A DNA stretch of 6,454 nucleotides from Anaerolineae bacterium (GTDB lineage: Bacteria > Chloroflexota > Anaerolineae > Promineifilales > Promineifilaceae), in assembly GCA_028284105.1 (NCBI GenBank), contig JANQSK010000883.1, positions 1 through 6,454 on the forward strand, in the 5' to 3' direction. The number at the start of each line of letters is the position of its first letter. Position 1 is the first letter of the stretch. The notes under the pieces were generated by a model, which saw only the letters and a list, made by a program, of their open reading frames with translations, had not been told where the DNA came from and did no database searches. The position numbers were made by a program, and so were the translations under genes. Below, in pieces: positions 1-4,618 of the stretch.

Positions 1-1067
1 TCAAATTGCCCTGTTGTGGCATTTACAGTCGCAAAATAGACACCGTCCGGTGAGAATGTCATTTCATAAACTAGTGAATGCGCCTCATATTCCGCCACAA
101 TTTCTCCCGAATTAATTGAAAAAAAGGAAACCGTTCGATCTGTATCACCTCGAGCCGCTAATAGTTGGTTATCAGAAGAGATAGCCATTTCAATATTGGG
201 TTCATATTCATCCCCTATCACATCCGAGAATAATTCATCTGGTTCATAAAACTGTTGAAAAAGCTGTGCGCCACTCGATATCTCCCACAAAGAAAGCGTA
301 CCATCTTGTTCAACTGTCGCCAGTAAAGTGGCATCTGGGCTGAATTTCATTTGAACTACGCGACCCTCAAAATCGTCAAGCACAATGCCTTCTTGAGATT
401 CATTTGTTGAAAAGATGAATACGCGATTGTCATTCGAGAATGAAACGGCATATCTATCTCGCTTGGCGATAACATCATTAATTTCTAAAGGGTCTAAATC
501 TAAATCGAATGAAAATTGACCCGTTCGACGATCATAAAAATGAATCGTTTGGGTATTGTAAGATGCAAATAAGTCAACTGCGTCAAGATAAGCTTCTTCG
601 GTCAAGTCTCCAGTCTGATATAAAGTGGATTGATACAAAAGTTCGGCGGCTTCCGTGTTGCCCAAATACACTCCCCCATGATAACTAAACCCAATAAAAC
701 CATCTTCTGAATCCATATGAATTCGTCCGTTTTGATTTAAATTGTGATTGAAGCACTCATCCTCCTGACATGGGTCTATTTCCTCTCCACTAATGACATC
801 CCACTCTTGCACTAAAGATGACAAAGCATATACCTTGGTGCTATCTGCAGAAAATCTTACTGAATCAGCAAAATCACCGACTTGAAATGCTGGTGAACCC
901 ACTGAGAACGAATGAATACAATCAATTTCGCTGGAACCGATGTACTCCTCATTGGCCTCAAAACGACATCCTTGCAATATGTCTGCCACATCCTCGCCGC
1001 ATCCAATTAAACCAAGTCCGGCAATCATGAATATTAATATCTGAAATGTATTTTTTAATTTTTTCAT
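1..1067 (-). CDS. WD40-repeat-like lipoprotein, N-terminal part (runs off the left edge)
   Basis: An open frame on the minus strand starts at ATG 1067-1065 and stays open to base 1, giving 355 complete codons; the C-terminus lies outside the window. The N-terminus is a lipoprotein signal peptide: MKKLKNTF, a hydrophobic stretch (ILIFMIAGLGL), then the lipobox L20-I21-G22-C23, so the mature protein should be lipidated at Cys23 and anchored outside the cytoplasmic membrane. The rest shows spaced blade-like repeats typical of WD40/quinoprotein beta-propellers, for example VRFSADSTKVYALSS, VVQMKFSPDATLLATVEQDG followed by TLSLWEISSGAQL, IEMAISSDNQLLAARGD, and MTFSPDGVYFATV near the edge. Such proteins usually act as interaction scaffolds; no catalytic motif is visible and the partner is unknown. 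No Shine-Dalgarno sequence precedes the ATG (upstream bases read AACCCAATA). It lies 109 bp downstream of the methyltransferase and has a possible promoter of its own. Lipoprotein and propeller calls are secure; the specific role is not. Confidence 0.85.
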   Translation of the reverse strand, partial: MKKLKNTFQILIFMIAGLGLIGCGEDVADILQGCRFEANEEYIGSSEIDCIHSFSVGSPAFQVGDFADSVRFSADSTKVYALSSLVQEWDVISGEEIDPCQEDECFNHNLNQNGRIHMDSEDGFIGFSYHGGVYLGNTEAAELLYQSTLYQTGDLTEEAYLDAVDLFASYNTQTIHFYDRRTGQFSFDLDLDPLEINDVIAKRDRYAVSFSNDNRVFIFSTNESQEGIVLDDFEGRVVQMKFSPDATLLATVEQDGTLSLWEISSGAQLFQQFYEPDELFSDVIGDEYEPNIEMAISSDNQLLAARGDTDRTVSFFSINSGEIVAEYEAHSLVYEMTFSPDGVYFATVNATTGQF

Positions 1068-1176
1068 TATTGGGTTAGTCAGGCACATTATGTAAACTTT
1101 GCGGTTTAAAGGTGTATCGAAATCACATAGCATTTTATGTCAACTAAATGCTTTTACTACTTACCTTTTTACAAAT
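1068..1176 (-). promoter_or_regulatory. Possible promoter region of the WD40-like lipoprotein
   Basis: The 109-bp gap carries, on the minus strand, a perfect -35 hexamer TTGACA at 1143-1138. No good -10 lies at the standard 17-bp spacing (TCGATA at 1120-1115 is poor). A CATAAT at 1092-1087 lies closer to the ATG but lacks a matching -35. The TTGACA lies inside a 6-bp inverted repeat (GCATTT at 1130-1135 and AAATGC at 1146-1151), a possible operator. No T-run follows it, so it is not a convincing terminator for the methyltransferase. Confidence 0.3.
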
Positions 1177-2067
1177 CTACAGAGGTTCCTTAAAATTGTA
1201 AATCCCATCATCAATGCCCCATTTTGTATGGCATTCAACACATTCAATAAATGAATCATTGTTTTGTTTAAAAGGCGTTTTGCAATTGGGGCATGCAAAG
1301 AATGAATCGTTATTTGCTTTTAATCCATGCTGTGGATGTTGGCTTTGAATAAACACGCTGGGTGTCAATTGTGCAAGTGGCGCTGTTTTTTGGAGCATCG
1401 AATCTAAAGCAACTAAAAGTCCCGTTGGCACAGTTCGCTTTATGGGTCCAAATCGAAAATGGGATACTGTCAATGCGGGTCCAACTTTGAACCCATTTTG
1501 ATTAAGTTGCTGTCGAATCCAAGTCGGATGAAAATCAAAATTGAGCTTGACAAATTCAATAGGGTCGTGGGTAAAAGGTGACCAATCTTGTTGTCTCAAC
1601 CAATAACGACCGATCGCTTTTAGATTTCGTTTGTTTGCAAATTCGAGTACATAAGTGCCACCCGATAATGCAATACGAGCTAACTCCTTGAACAAAGCAG
1701 GGGCATCAGCTGCATGGTGCAATGTCCGAATTTGGACCATCGTTTCAAACAAACCATCCACAAATGGCATGTTGTACCAATTGCCAGCAACGTAAATAAA
1801 ACGGCCGTTTTTCCCCAAATGATCTTGGGCTTCCTTTAATAAGGAACGTGAGTAATCAAATAGAACAACTTTATCATACCCTTTATATTCATCAGCCAAG
1901 CGACCAAAACCTGCGCCAATTTCTATAAGCGTCCGGCCAGTTGGTGGCATCAAACGATTGAGCGCCACACGCTCAACTTGATCTTCATAAGTTCGACCCT
2001 GGCCTTCCCAAAATCGGGTTCGGTAATCAGAGCCTTCGTAATCGCATACGGGAGGTGTTTCTTTCAT
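1177..2067 (-). CDS. Class I SAM-dependent methyltransferase with C-terminal zinc ribbon
   Basis: This 296-residue cytoplasmic protein has a Rossmann-type methyltransferase domain at about residues 25-150. Motif I is LIEIGAGFGRL (E49, G51, G53, G55; SAM binding). The second strand ends in the acidic residue D71 of VVLFDYS. An RTLHHAADAPALFKELARI segment followed by LSGGTYVLEFANK matches motifs IV and V of the Methyltransf_11/UbiE-like group. The C-terminus holds a zinc ribbon with two CxxC knuckles (C259/C262 and C276/C279) followed by WGIDDGIYNF, resembling the Trm112-like ribbon seen in some bacterial methyltransferases. That ribbon often helps substrate recognition, but the substrate (small molecule, lipid, RNA or protein) cannot be told from sequence. 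The ATG at 2067 is preceded by a perfect TATAAT only 7 bp upstream and has no Shine-Dalgarno sequence, so the mRNA is probably leaderless. Family assignment is firm; the reaction is unknown. Confidence 0.88.
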   Translation of the reverse strand: MKETPPVCDYEGSDYRTRFWEGQGRTYEDQVERVALNRLMPPTGRTLIEIGAGFGRLADEYKGYDKVVLFDYSRSLLKEAQDHLGKNGRFIYVAGNWYNMPFVDGLFETMVQIRTLHHAADAPALFKELARIALSGGTYVLEFANKRNLKAIGRYWLRQQDWSPFTHDPIEFVKLNFDFHPTWIRQQLNQNGFKVGPALTVSHFRFGPIKRTVPTGLLVALDSMLQKTAPLAQLTPSVFIQSQHPQHGLKANNDSFFACPNCKTPFKQNNDSFIECVECHTKWGIDDGIYNFKEPL

Positions 2068-2074
2068 AGGTCGT

Positions 2075-2104
2075 ATTATAAACGTGTGGATCTATTTGAG
2101 ACAA
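2075..2104 (-). promoter_or_regulatory. Promoter for a leaderless methyltransferase mRNA
   Basis: On the minus strand a -35-like TTGTCT (2104-2099, four of six consensus bases) is separated by 18 bp from a perfect -10 TATAAT (2080-2075). With normal spacing, transcription would start at about 2068-2067, i.e. at the A of the methyltransferase ATG. Absence of a Shine-Dalgarno sequence agrees with this. A parS-type site (2115-2130) lies 10 bp upstream of the -35. Confidence 0.6.
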
Positions 2105-2114
2105 AGGCAGCCAC

Positions 2115-2130
2115 TGTTTCACGGGAAACA
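2115..2130. other. parS: parS-type ParB-binding site 1
   Basis: The 16-mer TGTTTCACGGGAAACA differs at one central base from the chromosomal parS consensus TGTTTCACGTGAAACA, the nearly universal ParB/Spo0J-binding centromere sequence. It lies in the intergenic region between the methyltransferase and the 208-residue membrane-anchored protein. The identical 16-mer occurs at two more places in the window in the same orientation, which argues against chance. Expected role: loading ParB clamps for origin segregation and SMC loading. Confidence 0.85.
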
Positions 2131-2185
2131 ATAAACAAAGAAAAAGCGAATGAACAAAATCCATCCGCCTTCATATTAAAATCAC

Positions 2186-2201
2186 TGTTTCACGGGAAAC
2201 A
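2186..2201. other. parS: parS-type ParB-binding site 2
   Basis: Second copy of TGTTTCACGGGAAACA, 71 bp from site 1 (start to start) and in the same orientation. The match to site 1 extends a few bases on both sides (CAC before, AAT after). It lies 23 bp beyond the stop codon of the 208-residue protein gene. Read on the minus strand, the 6-bp arms (TGTTTC/GAAACA) followed by GTGATTTT could also act as a weak terminator for that gene, but the stem is short. Confidence 0.85.
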
Positions 2202-2224
2202 ATTTTCGTATCATTCTATCAAGT

Positions 2225-2851
2225 CTATTCAGTCGATTCAGGGGCGGCTTCACCTTCTTCGTCGTCGTCATTTAATACCCTATCAATCAGCTCATCACTA
2301 TTGTCTGGCAAGCTGTCGACCTGTGCATCCAGCGGACCAAACAAATCTTGTAGGCGAATAAATGGGGTACCGAGTTCAGTTTTTGCTAAAGGAATATCTA
2401 CGGCCACATCTAGTGCAACATCAATTTCTTGATCAACGGGCACTTCCATTTCAAGCTGAACAGGAAGTGCTAAACCGGCGGGCAATTCCAAAGTAACACT
2501 ACCCACTATTTGGCCACCACCGCCAGGTAGCGTAAAGGTAGCAGGAATATTGAGGGGCACACCATCCGTCACCAACACCTCTGTCGTTGCAGATAAAGGT
2601 AGAGTAAAGCTGATTGGCATCGTATCACGAACAGGTATTTCTTGAGTAATGGTAGCACTGCTCATTTCATCAAAGCTCTCATTTAACCCACCGACAATTG
2701 GTTTAACGATATCATTCACAATTGGCAAAGTTAATGGGGCAATAGACAAAATCACTAACAGCAATATAAAGTTCATAAAAAATGAAAACAGGATTGCAAA
2801 CGCTTTAAAAGCTTGCCAAGGTTTATTCCCCCAGATCCAATTTCGATTCAT
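2225..2851 (-). CDS. Membrane-anchored beta-rich protein of unknown function
   Basis: I do not recognise this 208-residue protein. The start is fixed at ATG 2851 by a perfect Shine-Dalgarno GGAGGT five bases upstream; a longer open frame from 2989 would read through a parS site and is rejected. The N-terminus (MNRNWIWGNKPWQAFK) is basic, followed by one hydrophobic helix at about residues 17-40, so the rest is probably outside the cytoplasm. Residues 70-160 alternate hydrophobic and polar positions with recurring proline breaks (SFTLPLSA, LNIPATFTLPGGGG, VTLELPAGLALPV, QLEMEVPVDQEIDVALDV), suggesting repeated beta strands or hairpins. The C-terminus is strongly acidic (NDDDEEGEAAPESTE) and has no second membrane helix. 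No cysteine or catalytic motif is seen. It lies upstream of the methyltransferase on the same strand, separated by 157 bp holding two parS sites, and is divergent from the NYN gene. The coding call is firm; function is unknown. Confidence 0.8.
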   Translation of the reverse strand: MNRNWIWGNKPWQAFKAFAILFSFFMNFILLLVILSIAPLTLPIVNDIVKPIVGGLNESFDEMSSATITQEIPVRDTMPISFTLPLSATTEVLVTDGVPLNIPATFTLPGGGGQIVGSVTLELPAGLALPVQLEMEVPVDQEIDVALDVAVDIPLAKTELGTPFIRLQDLFGPLDAQVDSLPDNSDELIDRVLNDDDEEGEAAPESTE

Positions 2852-2856
2852 CTCAT

Positions 2857-2862
2857 ACCTCC
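2857..2862 (-). promoter_or_regulatory. Strong Shine-Dalgarno that fixes the start of the 208-residue protein
   Basis: On the minus strand GGAGGT is followed by five bases (ATGAG) and the ATG at 2851. It is the best ribosome-binding site in the window and decides against the longer frame starting at 2989. Confidence 0.8.
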
Positions 2863-2893
2863 AAAGGCAGTTGGCTACAGTGCAAGAAAAGAG

Positions 2894-2922
2894 TTGACAT
2901 ATTGTTAGTCTAACATTATGGT
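2894..2922 (+). promoter_or_regulatory. Promoter of the NYN/LOTUS gene
   Basis: A perfect -35 TTGACA (2894-2899) is followed after exactly 17 bp by a -10-like TATGGT (2917-2922, four of six consensus bases). The predicted start is near 2929, giving a leader of about 150 bases that includes parS site 3 (2957-2972). The spacer holds a 13-bp palindrome. Confidence 0.6.
2903..2915. promoter_or_regulatory. Palindrome between -35 and -10, candidate operator
   Basis: TGTTAG-T-CTAACA is a perfect inverted repeat with a one-base centre. It sits inside the spacer of the plus-strand promoter and abuts the minus-strand -10-like CATAAT (2920-2915). A dimeric repressor bound here could block both directions. 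I cannot assign it to a known regulator family. Confidence 0.45.
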
Positions 2923-2945
2923 AACATGGAAAAGAAAAATGGCAA
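2915..2945 (-). promoter_or_regulatory. Possible promoter of the 208-residue protein gene
   Basis: On the minus strand TTGCCA (2945-2940) and CATAAT (2920-2915) are -35-like and -10-like hexamers, but the 19-bp spacing is long. The -10 overlaps the -10 of the plus-strand promoter, so the two promoters would fire through each other. Confidence 0.35.
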
Positions 2946-2956
2946 TACCCCATCAT

Positions 2957-2972
2957 TGTTTCACGGGAAACA
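2957..2972. other. parS: parS-type ParB-binding site 3
   Basis: Third exact copy of TGTTTCACGGGAAACA in the same orientation as sites 1 and 2, about 0.77 kb from site 2. It lies in the divergent intergenic region, just downstream of the predicted start of the NYN transcript and upstream of the minus-strand gene's -35-like element, so bound ParB could affect both. Confidence 0.85.
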
Positions 2973-3045
2973 CATTGCCCATCTTCCACTTTTGAGTAGA
3001 ATAAGAATAGACTATCCCCCGTCTATCAAACTACAGGAAATCTAA

Positions 3046-3093
3046 ATGTCTCGAGAGCAACAACAGGTTAAGGATGACGTTCATGACAAATGA
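3046..3093 (+). CDS. Possible 15-codon leader ORF overlapping the NYN start
   Basis: ATG at 3046 is preceded by an AGGA (3035-3038) at a good 7-base distance and encodes MSREQQQVKDDVHDK, ending in TGA at 3091-3093. The stop lies 8-10 bases past the NYN ATG (3083), in a different frame, an arrangement suited to translational coupling. Alternatively it marks an old or sequencing frameshift, because its KDDV resembles the NDV just before the first NYN strand. No homology evidence supports it, so it is tentative. Confidence 0.25.
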   Translation: MSREQQQVKDDVHDK

Positions 3094-4318
3094 TGTAGCC
3101 ATATTCCTTGATCTAGACAATTTAGTCATCGGAGCCCAAAAAGCAAACCTCGCTGTTGATTTACATCTCTTAGTTGAAAAAGTTCAGACTGAAACAAACG
3201 GCCGTATTGTGCTTTTACGCGCTTATGGTGACAATCGACAAGGTCAGGCCTATCTCAAAACAATGACCGAAATCGGCTTTGATTTTCAACCTGTTGTTCG
3301 TATGAACAACTTTTCAAAGAATTTAGCCGATATGAAAATTGTTGTGGAAGCGATGGAAACATTGCTAGATGGGCACAATTTTCAAACTTACGTATTTGTC
3401 ACAGGTGATCGTGATTTTACGCCGATGGTTCAAACGCTTCGCAAGCGAGGCAAATATGTCATCGGTATTGGCGTCAAACACACCACCAGTCAGAATCTTT
3501 TATCCCAATGTGATCAATACATTTTTTATGAAGACTTCTTACCAACCCCAGTTTTAACTGAATTGGATATTGAAGATTTGCTAGTTCTTGCTTTGGACAA
3601 ATTATTAGAAAATGAGGATACAAAAGTAAGAGCAAGTGTCTTGAAACAGCACATGGATGAATTAAGTCGTGGCGGTTTTGTTGATTCACCTTATGGAAAT
3701 GGTAGCTTCAGAAAATTTCTTGAGCGCTATCCCAAACACGTTTCAGTTGTGCAAGATGGCACCACGACATTTGTAAGCCGCCCATCGTCAACAGATGATA
3801 TTCCCGAAGTGACACCCACACCTGATCAAGAAAACGGCCGTCAATTACATCAACGGTATCGATCTGAATTAAAAAAGAAACGCTTACGCATCGTACCCGC
3901 AACTCAGCGATTAAAAATCCTCAAAGACATTTTAAAACTGTGCTACAAAAGTCCTTCAGTACGTTGGAAAGAAATCACAGAAAAACTTTCCATTCAATAT
4001 AAAAACGAAAATGTTGAAATTTCAAAAAACTTAATTAATGACACTTTATTGATTGCCAGAAAATCGGGGGTTGTCGTTACACAAAAAAGCAAGTCACTTT
4101 CATCAGCTACATTGCAGGTCAATTTAACAAAAGAAAATCCTTGGAAAGAAGCAGTCATTCTTTGCGATAAAGCTTACTTAGCTGAAATTATTGAACTACC
4201 TGAACTGTTTGATATTGATGAAGCCTCGCTAGCTTTATATGAATCAACTCAAAAAAATCAGTACCTCAAAGCAATCATCAAAAAGTACAATCTAAACGGC
4301 AATTCATCAAGCAGTTAA
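3083..4318 (+). CDS. NYN-domain (LabA/DUF88-like) putative RNase with LOTUS/OST-HTH-like domain
   Basis: The N-terminal 145 or so residues form a NYN domain, a PIN-like fold with metal-binding acidic residues. The first strand is VAIFLDLDN (two Asp, then Asn), a second acidic site is in KNLADMKIVVE, and the characteristic VFVTGDRDFTPMVQTLRKRGKYVIGIG follows with the TGDxDF signature. All expected acidic residues are present, so nuclease activity is plausible, probably on RNA. After a linker, about residues 160-233 (DIEDLLVLALDKLL to GSFRKFLERYPKHVSVV) resemble a LOTUS/OST-HTH winged-helix domain, which in other proteins binds RNA or partner proteins. The last 150 residues are basic and helical and may include a second, diverged winged helix (RLKILKDILKLCYKSPSVRWKEITEKL). 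I prefer ATG 3083, with AAGGA eight bases upstream, over the in-frame ATG 3074, which overlaps that AAGGA. The predicted product is 411 residues and cytoplasmic. It has its own promoter and a strong terminator that contains a parS site. Confidence 0.85.
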   Translation: MTNDVAIFLDLDNLVIGAQKANLAVDLHLLVEKVQTETNGRIVLLRAYGDNRQGQAYLKTMTEIGFDFQPVVRMNNFSKNLADMKIVVEAMETLLDGHNFQTYVFVTGDRDFTPMVQTLRKRGKYVIGIGVKHTTSQNLLSQCDQYIFYEDFLPTPVLTELDIEDLLVLALDKLLENEDTKVRASVLKQHMDELSRGGFVDSPYGNGSFRKFLERYPKHVSVVQDGTTTFVSRPSSTDDIPEVTPTPDQENGRQLHQRYRSELKKKRLRIVPATQRLKILKDILKLCYKSPSVRWKEITEKLSIQYKNENVEISKNLINDTLLIARKSGVVVTQKSKSLSSATLQVNLTKENPWKEAVILCDKAYLAEIIELPELFDIDEASLALYESTQKNQYLKAIIKKYNLNGNSSSS

Positions 4319-4340
4319 ATTTTTTCAACTCATCAATTAG

Positions 4341-4380
4341 AAAGAGATTGTTTCACGTGAAACAATCTCTTTTTTTATTT
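4341..4380 (+). terminator. Rho-independent terminator of the NYN gene, built around a parS site
   Basis: Bases 4341-4372 form a perfect 32-bp palindrome (16-bp arms, AAAGAGATTGTTTCAC and its complement) followed by a T-rich tract (4371-4380, ttttttattt). It begins 22 bases after the NYN stop codon. The stem is AT-rich but long, and the U-tract is on the plus-strand side, so termination of the NYN transcript is the natural reading. Its core is the perfect parS at 4349-4364. Confidence 0.75.
4349..4364. other. parS: parS site 4, perfect consensus
   Basis: TGTTTCACGTGAAACA matches the chromosomal ParB-binding consensus at all 16 positions and is fully symmetrical, unlike the three G-centred copies at 2115, 2186 and 2957. 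It is intergenic, about 1.39 kb from site 3, and is extended on both sides by 8-bp complementary arms into a terminator-like hairpin. Confidence 0.93.
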
Positions 4381-4525
4381 TTCCTATAACACATCCATGA
4401 TAATTTAATCGTTTCACAAATCGCTCTTTTTATAAAACTCATTATACAAGGACGTTTGTGAGTAGACAGAAAATACAAATCTCATTACAATCGTTCATCA
4501 TTTTAAATTTAATTTATTCAGAGAC

Positions 4526-4557
4526 TGTTGCAACGCAACAACATTACATAATATATT
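4526..4557 (+). promoter_or_regulatory. Candidate promoter of the YhaM-type gene, with inverted repeat over the -35
   Basis: A -35-like TTGCAA (4528-4533, four of six consensus bases) is followed after 18 bp by TATATT (4552-4557, five of six). The -35 lies inside the inverted repeat TGTTGC-AAC-GCAACA (4526-4540), a possible operator. The predicted leader is about 55 bases. Confidence 0.4.
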
Positions 4558-4618
4558 AACATAAATAAAAACCTACTACCTAACCTTTTCAACAGATAGG
4601 ACAAACAAAAGGATTTTC

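Larger units (their letters stand above)
4319..4618 (+). other. AT-rich 300-bp spacer between the two plus-strand genes
   Basis: The first third holds the parS-containing terminator. The rest is very AT-rich (tttaaatttaatttatt near 4501-4517) and contains an isolated parS half-site GTTTCAC (4411-4417), a small inverted repeat and a candidate promoter for the exoribonuclease. I see no DnaA-box cluster, no RNA gene and no convincing reading frame in it. Confidence 0.6.

Noticed and set aside
818..1030. Plus-strand 70-codon frame inside the lipoprotein gene
   Set aside because: It is antisense to a well-supported lipoprotein frame with clear signal peptide and repeats. The same reasoning removes the other antisense or overlapping frames at 1978-2361, 2649-2897, 3369-3557, 3474-3689, 3708-3902, 4576-4770, 5476-5679, 5867-6133 and 6042-6272.
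2115..2972. Repeated 16-mers as a CRISPR array or mobile-element ends
   Set aside because: Spacing is irregular (71 and 771 bp), repeats are too short, and the sequence is the known ParB-binding palindrome.
2852..2989. N-terminal extension of the membrane-anchored protein to ATG 2989
   Set aside because: It would translate through parS site 3 and the promoter region, the extra residues are cysteine-rich and unlike the rest, and a perfect GGAGGT lies five bases before ATG 2851.
2926..3045. 39-codon frame from ATG 2926 (MEKKNGNTPSLFHGKH...)
   Set aside because: Its ATG lies about at or before the predicted transcript start, it has no ribosome site, and it reads through parS site 3.
4411..4417. 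Extra parS half-site GTTTCAC
   Set aside because: The second half (AAATCGCT) has no match to the palindrome; a 7-base match is expected by chance.
4458..4559. 33-codon frame from GTG 4458 with AAGGA upstream
   Set aside because: Its composition just reflects AT-rich DNA, it spans the candidate promoter of the next gene, and it shows no recognisable protein feature. It stays a remote possibility.
4319..4618. AT-rich spacer as a replication origin
   Set aside because: No cluster of DnaA boxes (TTATCCACA or near matches) is seen; TTATACAAG at 4443 and TGTGGATCT at 2086 are isolated weak matches. parS sites alone show proximity, not the origin.
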